Assembly (NCBI RefSeq): GCF_000283155.1
Contig: NW_004454166.1
Span: forward strand, 4,014,974 to 4,078,973
Direction of reading: 5' to 3'
Source: Ceratotherium simum simum
Lineage: Eukaryota; Chordata; Mammalia; Perissodactyla; Rhinocerotidae
Length of the DNA: 64,000 nt
A model generated the notes under the pieces. That model had not been told where the DNA came from. It saw only the letters and a program-made list of their open reading frames with translations, and ran no database searches. Every line of letters starts with the position of its first letter. Position 1 is the stretch's first letter. Of the stretch, positions 12,150 through 22,566 are shown in pieces. The position numbers and the translations under genes were made by a program.

Positions 12150-12430
12150 ATAAATTTAAAAAAATTATTGAAGTATAACATACATAGTAAAGTGTACAAA
12201 TCCTAAGTGTACAGCTCAACACCTTTTTACATATTTTTGCACCCAGGAGACCATCTTTCAGATCAAGATATAGAACATCTCAGATCCCAGAAAACCCCCT
12301 CCTGCCCTTTCTCACTCCACCAGCCAGAATTCTGACGTTCATTTTTCTCGATTAGATCTGCCTATTTTTGAGCATCGCATAAACGGGTCCACCTGGTAGG
12401 TACTCTTTTGCGTCTGGCTTCACTCACCCA
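12150..12430 (+). repeat. Old L1-related fragment
   Basis: 'ttattgaagtataacataca' and 'cctaagtgtacagctcaaca' followed by 'agatcaagatatagaacatc' and 'tactcttttgcgtctggctt' are in the order of a widespread ancient L1-associated repeat. Strongly decayed. Confidence 0.6.
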
Positions 12431-14391
12431 ACCTAGGCATTCACCACAAGGCCTGGCCTGGAAAAGGCACTCAACTGTGTGCTGAGTGCCTGTGGAGTAA
12501 TTGAATGCATGAGTTAATAGACCTTGAAGATGGGGTGGTCTCCTGTATTTTTCAGTCACCCTCTGATGGTCCGTGTGGAGAAGGGTGGCCCGTGTAATAA
12601 TCAGGGTGCAAGTGGATGAACCTGAGCTAGAGGGGCGGCAGTGGGAGAGTGAGGAGGGAGCAGGCTGCACACGCCTGTCTGCCTGGCACTCACGAGGGTT
12701 GGGTTGGTGCCCCGTGAACAGCAGAACTGAAGATATTTTTAGAAACCCCATCAGAGCAGCCACTTGACACAGTGGCTGCCTCACTGTCACAGTGTCCCAA
12801 GGCCCAGTGCAGAGCCCCCACCCTGGGTTAAGCCCCTGTGCTGTGAGCCTTCTACCTCCTGCTGAGCAGGTGGGCATCATGCTCAGCATGGCTTGGGATG
12901 ATGAACGAGCACATAGTGAGGGGACCTGGGAGTCTCTGGAGAGTGTCCCACTGGGAAGAGCAAGCACCTGGCTTGTGGAGAAGTGGGTGCTGTCATCCTA
13001 CACCCCAAGAAAGATGCTTACTCTCTAGTATCAGAGTCCTGGCACAGCTCCCAGCCGGTGGAGCCCCCTTTATTATTTATAGGTCTCAAGGTTGGAAAAG
13101 ACCCCTCTCCTGCCTCTAACCTCATCTGGGGCTCGAGCTCTGTTTGACATTCTTTCCAACACAGGTTCAGTTTTCACATGTTCCTTTTCCCTCTTTCTGT
13201 AATCTCCACCCTAGACCCAGCCACTGTCATCTCTCACCTGCCCTGTTCCAGCCACCTCCTTTCTCCATCTGCTCCTGTTTCCTGTTATCCATCCCTCTCT
13301 GCAGCCAGGGGTCAGGCACTCTCTATAGCTGCAGCCTTGACAGCGTAGCTAGACACTGCAGGATAAGGAGCAATATTCCTGGAGAGGGATGGAGCCGTGG
13401 TCAGCAGGAGAGAACCAGTGGGCCACACTGTGGGGAGGAGGCGCCACAGAGAGGACAGTGGGGAGCCGTCCTGGGATGCTGCTGGAGGCGAGAGGTTTGA
13501 TGGGGTGGGACGGGGTAGGCAGTGCTGGGATGACATGAGTGGGCCTGATACCAGGCAGGATTTTATTATTTTATGAATATTCATTGTCCGTGATTCTTTT
13601 CCTTCACTTGTAATTAATGGGTTGTGGGAGATGAAGAGGAGGGGGAGACACTGGGTGTTTTTTTCTGTGTCACTGGGGAGATGGCTTTGGGAATGTAGGA
13701 AATCAGTTCTCAATGAGCTTATGAGCTACTGGGGTAGAAGACTGTCATGTTACAAACTTCTAAACCACAGACGAACAGGCCTTGCACAAGCTGTTAGAAC
13801 AACCAGTGTCAATTATAGAGAGCATTTGTGCAGCGTGTGACCTGGCGTGGTTCTTCAATGCCATCGCGGAGAACGGCGCCATTTCAGATCAGCAGTATTT
13901 CGGGGTTCCACTTGGAAAGAGCCCACCCTCAGCTGACCGGTAGTGTTCTCCGCCGGGTGATTTAGTGGTCAGACTCGCTCGGTCAAGGCAGGCTGGGTCA
14001 CAGCAAGGCAACAATGCCCATCTGCCAGTTCAGATGAAGGGCCAAATCATAGGGTCAGTAACACTTCCTGGCCAAAGGACATGAGCCGAGCAGCTGTCCC
14101 TGACATGCCAGCCAGGAGAGGTCCTCTTACCAAGGCAGCTAGGTCACCCGGGGGGTGGGGTGAGGTCCTCTATGTTCGGAAGGTATGTGAGTGTCACAGC
14201 CACAGTCTAAGGGAGGCAGGGATCCTGCTCTTGGCCCCTCACACAGATATGAATCCAGGAAGCTGGAAAGAAGGCTATTAAGGCCAGGATGGTGGATACT
14301 CCCATCATCCCCTGCGGTCAGACGGATGGGTCCTTGGTGTACTCAGAGACCAGCTGGGAAAAGAGAGGGGAGCTGAGCGTGTTGCAGTTAA
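12431..14391. other. No gene seen; unassigned DNA with a CpG-containing patch
   Basis: Nearly 2 kb without a recognised repeat. The longest frame in the window (201 codons, minus, 12362-12967) starts here and runs into the decayed L1, so I do not treat it as a gene. A patch at 13840-13975 keeps about ten CpGs in otherwise CpG-poor DNA and is discussed as a candidate regulatory sequence. Confidence 0.5.
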
Positions 14392-14475
14392 ATAATTCCT
14401 GGATTGCAGAATGTCTCTGAGCATCATTTTCCTCTTTTGTAGAATGAGTAAAATGAGATGAGAGATACAAAATGC
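14392..14475 (+). repeat. MIR-like fragment
   Basis: 'tgtctctgagcatcattttc' then 'ctcttttgtagaatgagtaa' resembles the sense MIR core, with the tRNA-like head missing. Confidence 0.5.
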
Positions 14476-14743
14476 CCCATAGATTGAATGATGTTTTATG
14501 AATCTAAGGCATTATTTGCCCCAGAAATTTTGGGTTTGATATTTCTATCAACAAGTTGGAGGAAGATACTGGAAGCAGGCTTATCAGATGTGTACAGAGA
14601 AGAAAGCTGGGAGGGTTGGCTGAGCACAGGTAAGGGGGACCTCAAATTGCAACCCTACCCTACCCTGGTTTCTCTCCCCTGGGTGCCCTCTCTGTGTGAC
14701 CCTCAGAAAATGCAATGCCCATAAAGGAGCTCCATCCTCCATG

Positions 14744-14935
14744 ATGTGGCTGCTGCCTCTCCACCACAGCACTGTTGACACTATGGACCAGATAGTTTTT
14801 TGTTGTGGGGGCTCCCTGAGCATCGCAGGATGTTCAGCAGGATCCCTGGCCTCTACCCACTAGAGCACCACCCCTCCTCCCTTGTGATAACCAAATGTCC
14901 CCCGGGGGACAAAATCGCCCCTGGTTGAAACCAGT
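14744..14935. mobile_element. MER20 hAT element, second copy
   Basis: Same order as the copy at 10174-10382: 'gcactgttgacactatggac', 'ttttttgttgtgggggctcc', 'gcaggatgttcagcaggatc', 'ctctacccactagagcacca' and 'ccaaatgtcccccgggggac'. The ends are worn and no 8-bp duplication is clear. The two copies lie in the same orientation. Confidence 0.85.
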
Positions 14936-15054
14936 CTTCTAGCTTCATCCTTTGCGCATCCTGCCTGCATCTTGTGTGGTTCTGGTCACATGGAAGTACA
15001 CGTGGCTCCTTAAGTAAACAAAGCTTTTCCACATCCTTCCCACACCTTTGCACA

Positions 15055-15362
15055 CACAGATCCCTCCCTCCACCAGCCCTGCCCACTCTTGCCTTTGGAG
15101 CTTCAGAAAATCCTGCTCATCTTTGAAAACTCATCTCAAGCATCCCTTCCTTGAGGACACCATCCCTGAGTGTACACATAGCATGCTTCTTCTGGAGCCC
15201 TGGCTGCATGGATTTTAATTTTTTGCTTGTGATTATCTCTCCCACTGGCCTATAAGGTTCTTGAGGGCAAATTCTGGGTCTTGTTCATCTTTGCTCCCCA
15301 GTGCCTGGTACACAGCCTTGTGCTGAGTGGGGCTCAGTAAACCCTAGTTGAGTAATATTGTT
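15055..15362 (+). repeat. L2 LINE 3' end
   Basis: Sense L2 3' UTR: 'tccttgaggacaccatccct', 'tataaggttcttgagggcaa', 'tctttgctccccagtgcctg' and the terminal 'ggctcagtaaaccctagttg'. Confidence 0.8.
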
Positions 15363-17360
15363 TAGTGAATTGCTGCTGGCTGGTCACAGGATGTAAAATG
15401 CTCGAGTCCAAATGAGAATGTTTTCTGGATCTTAATAAAGCAGAGAGTCTAGTACTCCATCCTCAGGCAGCACAGCACAACCTCATCTCTTATGCAGAGA
15501 AAAACCAACTTACTATTTTAGTCTCCAGGATGCTAGAGAGGTGTGGGAGAGTTCACACGAGGACTGTGAAAAACTGCTTTCAGACTCCACCCTTGAGAAA
15601 ACACTGGTGTGGCTGCATCAGGTAGCACTTTCTCTTGGAAAGATGCTGAGCATAGACGCTGACCTCAGCCAAACTTTCTGCTGCTTCCCTCCGGAGCAAG
15701 GGACTTGACCTCGATTTTCTTAAATGCAAATGTGATCCCCCCTGTCCCAGAGCAAAGCCCCACCCTGTGGCTCCCAGCACCCTTGGCTACGGGACTTCCT
15801 CCAGCTCTCCCCTCTGCATTGTCAAAACGGGAACAGACTGTGCAGAAGGAGTGCGTTTGGTGCTGAGACCGGAGCCAGGGCAGTACGCGGCAGATCCAGA
15901 CAATCTGCTCCGCGCCTCCCAAGGAGAAAGGAAAGGCTTTTATTACTTGCCGACAACAGAGTCAGCGATGGGAAAATCTCTGAGTGGCCCAAGTTTAAGC
16001 AAAGCAAGAAACGCACACCCTACGCTGATGTACTTTGAAAAATAAAGAGCCTCTTGCTTTAAATGGGCAGGCTTCATTGTGCGTGTGTGTCAGGGGGTGG
16101 CGGTGATGCATATATACTAAAAGAAAACTCATGGACTCTCAGATATAAAAAGCCGTTAAGTCCAACCTTCACACAGTGCTTGAATTGCATTGATGGTCCT
16201 CCCCATCCCCACCTCCTCTATTTGGACACCTTGAGCGACAGGGACCTCTCATGACCTTAGCAAGCGTTAGGTACTTCTGTCTAGGAGAAAGCTTTTGGTC
16301 ACTCTGATGGTTTACCCTTTTGTCTTGAGTCAATTCTTTGCTCCATTTGGAATTGGTACAATCTTTCTTCTCCAGGAAAGATTTTCAGAGGCAATTACTA
16401 CGCGACCCAAATCTATTCTTCTGGCTAAAGGAGAACCGGTTCTTTCAACTGTCCTCCCTGTGACACAGTTTTGAGTCTCCTCCCTTCCTGATCACCCCTT
16501 TCTTGTCACCACAGTAGGTGACACAGTAGGTAACAGTAACAATACCCCAGTTTTCTGCAGTTCTCAGAGAGTTATTTGAGATACATAAGTTTTCCAGAGA
16601 GCCGAGGAGTTAACTTTTTGCAGCAAACTTTTAGAAAAATATGATGTGACATCTTCAAGCCTGCAGGATACAGGTCCCTTTTAGGATGTGCACGTCCCTG
16701 CCAGTTCTCTCTCTGACATTTCTCACCACCTCTGACTTCACCTCTCGATGCTTCACCCATATGCCTCCCTGCGCCTCTCTGCACCACCTTCCAACAAGAC
16801 TGGACTTCCTGTGCCGTCACTGAGAGAACCAGGCCCAATGAGAGGAAGCCACAGAAGTCAGATCACAGCTGGACATGAGAAGCACCTTCTAGTGGCTGCG
16901 TAGTTCAACTAAGGGAAGGTGATGCCAGCCGGGAGCAAGCTCTCCACCCCGAAGAAGTCAAGCAGAGGATGTTCTTGGCATCCTCTCGGCAGGGGTGTTC
17001 TTGAGGAGACTCCATTCATGGGTCTGCTAAGGTTGGGACCAGGTGCCCCACAGTCTCTTCAGCTCTGTGATTTTGTGATTATGGACAAAGATTCCATGAT
17101 GGGGCTTTATGTGAAATGAGAACTCCCGGGTGTCCTTGTGACAGTTGTGGGAGAGGGAACAGGAAGCCACTTCCTTCAATCAAAAAGCCTTGGGGCTGGC
17201 AACTGAGTGCACCTCAGACCCAGTCTGGGGCTGAGCTGAGGCCCTCGAGAAGAGGGGACAGCATGCACAGTGTGGTGACGGGGGAGAGGAAGGAGGGCAC
17301 GACTCTGTCTTCTGTATTTGAAGGACTTAAGGGACAGAAGGTTTGAATGTCCATGGGTAT
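15363..17360. other. No gene seen; unassigned DNA
   Basis: About 2 kb. A segment at 15925-16050 and a CTCF-like motif on the minus strand at 16881-16895 are treated as findings. Weak 'gttaagtccaacc' text near 16157 may be a MIR3-type remnant. No exon recognised. Confidence 0.5.
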
Positions 17361-17363
17361 GTC

Positions 17364-17389
17364 CTCTCTCTCTCTCTCTCTCTCTCTCA
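17364..17389. repeat. (CT)13 microsatellite
   Basis: Uninterrupted CT dinucleotide run of about 26 bases. It generates an arginine/glutamate-repeat frame on the minus strand (17214-17588) which is not a gene. Confidence 0.95.
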
Positions 17390-17884
17390 GGGGGCCAGTT
17401 GGTCCTCTAATTGGTCTGGGAGCATTTGCAGTTCTGAAAAATGTAGGGGAGGAGTTTGGGGCATTGTCCTGGAACCATTTGCCAAATTCCTGAACACCGG
17501 AGTGGCCACTCAGCTTATTGTAAATGTGGAACATCAGTGTTTTCACAGAATGCTGGAGTCTCAGGTCCGAGAGGGTCTTTAACATCATTCCAGCCCCTCA
17601 GAGGCTGGCGTGCCCTCCCGAGCTGTTATCCTGCCTCTGCCAGAACACCTCAGCGTTCGATTGAAGGAGACGATGGACGGAAATTATCTGCCACTGGCAA
17701 TAGATAAATGCCTTCCCCCCTTTCTTCTCTTTGAATGACAAGAAGCTCAACACCTTTTGAAACAACTCACTCTGTCTTTGGGTGGCTTTGACCTGAAATC
17801 TGTTTAGCTGGGTGCCCCATAGGACGTCATCTTATTAATCCCATGTTATCTGGGGAATCAGATGTTATTTATTACTGTTGCTTA
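17390..17884. other. No gene seen; unassigned DNA
   Basis: Possible weak MIR3-type text near 17570-17600 ('gagggtctttaacatcattc'). No recognisable exon or intact repeat. Confidence 0.45.
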
Positions 17885-17962
17885 TGGTAAATACTAATAG
17901 CAACTGTTTGGTGAGTATTTCCTTGTGCCAGATACTAGGTTAAGTACTGTATAAACCAAGGC
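17885..17962 (-). repeat. MIR SINE fragment
   Basis: 'aatactaatagcaactgttt' followed by 'gagtatttccttgtgccaga' and 'actaggttaagtact' is the antisense MIR end (aataatagctaacatttattgag...gtgccaggcac). Confidence 0.6.
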
Positions 17963-17984
17963 TTATGAAAACTCCAGATCTCAC

Positions 17985-18078
17985 TGGGTCACCGCTGGAA
18001 GGTCCCCCAGAGGTCATTTCATCTAGTCTTCGTGTTCCAGCGGGTGAAATCCAGGCTCAGATCTTTAGCCACCAGTCC
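17985..18078 (-). repeat. MIR3-like fragment
   Basis: 'ctggaaggtcccccagaggt' then 'catttcatctagtcttcgtg' resembles the ggaccttagaggtcatctagtccaac part of MIR3-type elements. Degenerate. Confidence 0.4.
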
Positions 18079-18514
18079 CAATTCTGTCATGGATGGATGA
18101 AAACAGAGTCTCCCTAAAGGAGGCCATGGTCACAAGGATTTCTGGACACTTCCATCTTCCTGAGGTTTCCAGGAAGCCAGTCCTGCAGGAATGTAGTTAA
18201 AGACAGCGGCTTCCCCCAGGGTCACCCAGAGATCCTCCTTAGAACTGCCCTGCCCATCCAGTGCCAAGAGACTGGGCCAAAGAGAGATGTTCTGCTGAGT
18301 CCAGGGGAAATGAAGAGACTTCTCTGGCCGCTGTGGACAGCAGAGAGTGGCAGCGACAGTCTTAGGTCAGGGTCCCCAGAAGCAGAGCCTGAGACGGGGA
18401 GTTAGATCCCCGTGTTTTGGTGAGGAAGAGCTCTTCAGGAAAAACTCGCAGGGGAGGGAAGTGGGAAAGCAGGATAAGGAGAGGGAAAGGGATGAACACA
18501 GGTACGGTCGAGGG

Positions 18515-18710
18515 TAAGCCTACCGGATAAAATACAGGACGTCCAGCTACATCTGAATTTCAGATGAACGATGAGTATTTTTTACAAGTGTGTTCTAAAT
18601 ATTGCATGAGATAGACTTATACTAAAAATGTATCCTTTGTTTATCCGAAATGCAAATTGAACTGGATTTTTTGAACTGTATGTTTATTTGCTAAATCTGG
18701 CAACCCAATC
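18515..18710. mobile_element. Palindromic MITE relic (hAT-like)
   Basis: A foldback element: 'gataaaatacaggacgtcca' and 'gaatttcagatgaacgatga' on the left arm pair with 'tttgtttatccgaaatgcaa' and 'ttatttgctaaatctggcaa' on the right arm, around a centre near 18600. From memory it matches a widespread mammalian MITE that starts near 'gttgccagataaaatacagg'. Subfamily not assigned. Confidence 0.7.
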
Positions 18711-18711
18711 T

Positions 18712-18816
18712 AGGCTGACCAATCAGCTCCATGTGCTGAAAACTGAGGGGTTTTCTGGGGCATAGGACTCTCAGTGCTAAAACCAGGCTGGGTAAACCGG
18801 GATGGCTGGTCACCCT
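18712..18816. mobile_element. Second short palindromic MITE relic
   Basis: Begins 'aggctgaccaatcag' and ends 'gatggctggtcaccct', which are imperfect inverted ends. The interior 'ctcagtgctaaaaccaggct' matches a common non-autonomous DNA transposon from memory. It abuts the previous MITE with no spacer. Confidence 0.65.
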
Positions 18817-20172
18817 ACACTGTGGTCTCAGGTAAAGCCAAGCCTGTCCTAATCCTTGGGGAGGGGGTGGAAGTGGGCCTGACGCTCTGCAGCCTAAATC
18901 ACACTGCAGAGTTGTCCCTTTGAGGGGAGGGGACTGCCCTTGTGCATCCCTGTATCACTTAGTCATTGCCTGTGCTGGTGGCGATTGGGTGGTGGGTACG
19001 GGGAGAAGATTGTAACCTCCTGAAGAGGCAGCTCCCATTTCCTGAGGGCAATTTTCTTGAGCAGGGGGCAGCTGTGAGTCATTAACAGGAGAACAGTCAC
19101 ACTGCAGCTGGGGGCGGAGTGCATGGGCCCCAGAAACGGGACCAGAGTAGGGCGCCACAGCGTCTGTTACACAGTCTGGGCCCTCCAGCCCAGAGGCTCT
19201 GCTCGATGCTTAAGGAGCAGGGGTGAAAACGAAGCCTGATTTCAGTCCCATTGATCAACCGTTCATCTCCTCTGTTCTAGGCCGGGTATACGGGTAATTC
19301 CAGCACAGACCGGCCTGGGATGTGCTGCCATGTTCACCAAGGGTGCTGAGAGCCCAGAGAAGGAGCTGTCATTGTTATTCCTGACTGAGAGAGAGGACCA
19401 GAACAGATGTCACAGAGAGAGTAAAATCTGTACCAGGCCTTGAAAACGGGTGGGAATTTGTCAAGGGTTGGAGTAGGGTGGCGAGGTGGTGGTGGGAATG
19501 ATGTGGCCAAAGACGTGGAGGTTGAAGGCGTGGAGGTCGAGGTGTAGAGGTATGGCAATGGAAAGAGGCCTTCTCATCAAGTCCTCCGAGAAGCAGTTAC
19601 ATAGGACTTGAATTTCTTTTCCACAAACTGGTCCCTTAGCCGGGTGAGCACAACGCCTCACCAGGTTGCAGATTCTGAGGCAGGTTTTGTCTGAACTGAC
19701 AAAGCATCTGGTCCATGCAAAGGACTGAATGATCTATTTTCTGACCCGAGCTAAGACTTTGGAAAGCGCTGGCGGCTCTACTGACCTAGGGATGCCCGGG
19801 TACCTGGGGAACGTCCCAGCTTCTGGCGGAGGAGGCCCTGCCACCCGGCCCTGGCCCAGATCCATGGGAAAACAAGCTTCCTTCTCATCTTTCCAGTATA
19901 TCCTGAAACCAGAAGCCCCATGACACTGGCTCCTCTGTCACTGCTCTGGGATTTCAGCTCTGGCTGAGGCAGGATGCCCACACTGCTGAGAAGCCTGAGA
20001 AGCTACTGCGACAAAGGTGCAGGGAGGGTCAGCTGGGGAGAGTGATGGGACCCAACCCAGATCAGTGTCCCCATTTCTGAGCTGAACTCGGCCCAGCATT
20101 GGTAGAACTCAGCATCCGAGCCTTCCACTGACCCTGCGATTTCTTTTCAGCCCTTTGCTGAGGGAAATGGGG
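18817..20172. other. No gene seen; unassigned DNA
   Basis: About 1.35 kb, moderately GC-rich. The stretch 19487-19555 is rich in 'gtggaggt' words on the plus strand, which gives a serine/threonine-rich frame on the minus strand (19334-19558). No exon recognised. Confidence 0.5.
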
Positions 20173-20174
20173 CT

Positions 20175-20305
20175 GGTAAGCCCTTATTTCAACCACTTCC
20201 TTGCTGTGTGACCTTGAACATGTCACTTAGCCCTGCTCAGCCTTCTTTCACATCTATACTAATAATAAAAACACCAGCCCTAGCAACTAACAGTCTTGTA
20301 GCATT
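20175..20305 (+). repeat. MIR SINE fragment
   Basis: 'cttccttgctgtgtgacctt' then 'gaacatgtcacttagccctg' and 'ctactaataataaaaac' follow sense MIR order. It lies head-to-head with the next, antisense MIR. Confidence 0.7.
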
Positions 20306-20309
20306 TGCC

Positions 20310-20500
20310 AGCTTTCAAAGCAGCACACTCATGTCAATTCTCTCATTTAAACTTCTTTGCAAATTGTGAAGTAGGTGAGTGGGCAAAGTGGTACTAGTAT
20401 CTCCATTTTAAGGAAGAAGAAATCAAATTAAATATAAGCAGTGGACTTGCGGTCATGTTACAGCTGCAAGGCTTCTGGGCTTGGGGCTTCTGACGCTAGG
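20310..20500 (-). repeat. MIR SINE fragment
   Basis: Antisense MIR: 'cagcacactcatgtcaattc', 'tctcatttaaacttctttgc', 'gaagtaggtgagtgggcaaa', 'atctccattttaaggaagaa'. Confidence 0.65.
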
Positions 20501-20685
20501 ACACCAAGTAGACAATAGTCTCTTATCAGAGTCTCCAGGAAATGTCTGAGCCAGAGTCAACAATTTTAAAGTCTTGATGATGGGGACCTAGCGAGAACTT
20601 GGTTTCCATGAGTTTTCTGACACCTCCAGGGGCAGGGCTGAGGAGGCAGCGTGTCCTCAATTGGCCCTGTATTCTGTTTCCACCA

Positions 20686-21359
20686 TACAGCAGTCCCCCT
20701 TATCCTCGGGAGATATGTTCGAAGATCCCCAGTGGATGCCTGAAACCTTGGATAGTGCCAAACCCTATGTATACTATGTTTTTTCCTATACTACATATCT
20801 CTGATAAAGTTGAATTTATAAATTAGGCAAAGTAAGAGATTAACAACAATAACTAACAATGAAATGGAACAATTATAACAATACACTGTAATAAAAGTTA
20901 CCAGAGATCTTAGCAACCTCAACATATGATTTTTTTTTTCTTTCCTTATTAAGTCCAGAACTTTCACCGTCTCACTTAAAGGAAGCACTTTGCTTCTCTC
21001 TGGCATATCCGAATTGCCAGCATCACTACTCCTGTGCTTTGGGGCCGTTATTAAGTAAAATAAGGGTGACTTGACACAAACACTGCGATACCGAGACAGT
21101 CATCTGATAACCGAGACAGCTACTAAGTGACTAAGGGGCAGGTAGTGTACACAGTGTGGGTCTGCTGGACACAGGGATGATTCATGGCCCGGCCAGATGG
21201 AGTGGGACAGCACAAGATTTCATCACATTTCTCAGAATGATGCACAATTTAAAACTTATGAATTGTTTATTTCTGGAATTTTTCATTTAATATTTTCAGA
21301 CTGCAGTTGGTAATTGAAACTGCAGAAAGCAAAACTGCGGATAAGGGAGGATGACTGTA
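20686..21359 (-). mobile_element. Full-length Tigger-family element with TA duplication
   Basis: The element is 20688-21357 (670 bases) and is bounded by TA at 20686-20687 and 21358-21359, the mariner/Tigger target signature. The ends are inverted: cagcagtcccccttatcc at the left and ggataagggaggatgactg at the right. It is an internally deleted, non-autonomous derivative that still holds the start codon region of the parental transposase on the minus strand. The body contains 'aattataacaatacactgta', typical of this Tigger group. Confidence 0.92.
20932..21006 (-). pseudogene. Fossil N-terminus of Tigger transposase
   Basis: The minus strand opens with a Met followed closely by VLPLSETVKVLDLIRKEKK, which is the start of the CENP-B/Psq-like helix-turn-helix of Tigger transposases (family pattern: ...LS.K.KVLDLI...). 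After about 25 codons the similarity stops and the frame runs on into unrelated hydrophobic text until a stop, as expected for an internal deletion. The catalytic DDD/E region is absent. It is non-functional. Confidence 0.8.
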
Positions 21360-21774
21360 GTCTGATGTGATTCAAATCTCACCATCCTTCGCTCTCAGAA
21401 ATACAGTAAAAATATTTCACTCTGAAGCCACAATGTCAATTGAATAATGTAAGATTTGATAACATGGGATTTCTCTGGGACCCTTTAGGGTCTACCAGGC
21501 CTTTTCAGGAGCCGGTGAGCTGGTGTTCTCTTTAGGTTCCAATGTGACTATTTCAGCTCAGTCACTTTCCGGGATCTGAAGAAGCAGACGAAGCAAGCGC
21601 TGAGGGTTCCGAGGTGGGGAAGGTCTCTTCTAGCTGGGGTTGGGGTGAGGAAGGGAGCAGAACCAGGGAAAGCAAACAATAAAAACAGCAGTAATGAAGA
21701 TTGTGTATGTTTTTGGAGAGACGAGAAGGAAGCAGTAGGGAAGGTGCGAGATTTGGGGCCAGCATGCCGTTTGT
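21360..21774. other. No gene seen; unassigned DNA
   Basis: Short stretch between the Tigger element and a MIR. Nothing recognised. Confidence 0.5.
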
Positions 21775-21976
21775 AGCCAGACACACAGATTTAAGTTCCA
21801 GCACAGTAGTGAGCTGAGTGAGGCCAGTCACCAGATCTCTTTGGGCCTCAGTCTCCTCACCCGTAACCTGGGTGCAGGCAGGACGCCTCCAGCCCCACTG
21901 TCAGGGTCCAGATTTCCACAGTGCCCGCACAATGCTTGACCACGGCAGGCTCTTAATACCTGTTAATTCCACTGAC
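21775..21976 (+). repeat. MIR SINE, most of the element
   Basis: Sense MIR: 'acagatttaagttccagcac', 'ctctttgggcctcagtctcc', 'tcacccgtaacctgggtgca' and the 3' end 'ggctcttaatacctgttaat'. Confidence 0.75.
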
Positions 21977-22164
21977 TTTTTTTCCCCTTCCCATAAGTGG
22001 ATCATGCATCTAGAAAATGAAACCCTCTTTCATCAAAAGAAGCCAAAACTCTCTCTTCTTAGAAAAATCTGATAAAATTAACTTTTAAGCTGAAAAATAA
22101 GGCTCTGCATAAATGATGAAGCCATTGACTTATTTTCTCCTACCTTGCCAGCCACCCCTCCTCC

Positions 22165-22190
22165 AAACACACACGCACGCACACACACAG
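22165..22190. repeat. Degenerate (CA)n microsatellite
   Basis: CA run interrupted by two CG steps (acacacgcacgcacacacac). Confidence 0.85.
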
Positions 22191-22566
22191 AACTGGAGTG
22201 CCATGGAGAAGGGAGGCCAGGCTGTGACAGTCTCAGTGTCCTGAGGTAAACCTGGAGGCCACTATGGAGCCCTGGGGATTGGGGTCTGTGCGTGCCCCCC
22301 ACCAGCAGGCACTGAAAACTGTCTACAGGCCCAGCTTTGGCCACACTGCCTCCTCTACTCCGTGAGGACGGGGCCCCGGGTGTCCCCAGAAAAACTCTGG
22401 AAACATAGCCTCCCCAAGACCTCTCATTCTGATTTCCTCTTGGGAAAAGAAAGGAAGGAAATCGCAGAAAGGAGAAATGAAAGCAAAATGATGGAGGGAA
22501 GGGAAGAGACCTGGTACAAGTGTGAAATCAAAATAATAGACTGAGGATGGTGAGATGCATGTGAAC
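22191..22566. other. No gene seen; unassigned DNA
   Basis: Ends in a purine-rich stretch (22440-22510). No repeat or exon recognised. Confidence 0.5.

Noticed and set aside
12362..12967. Longest open frame in the window (201 codons, minus)
   Set aside because: It ends in decayed L1 sequence, has no domain, and frames on the other strand overlap it. Length is plausible by chance in GC-rich DNA.
17214..17588. Minus-strand frame with an Arg-Glu repeat
   Set aside because: The repeat is simply the translated (CT)n microsatellite at 17364-17389.
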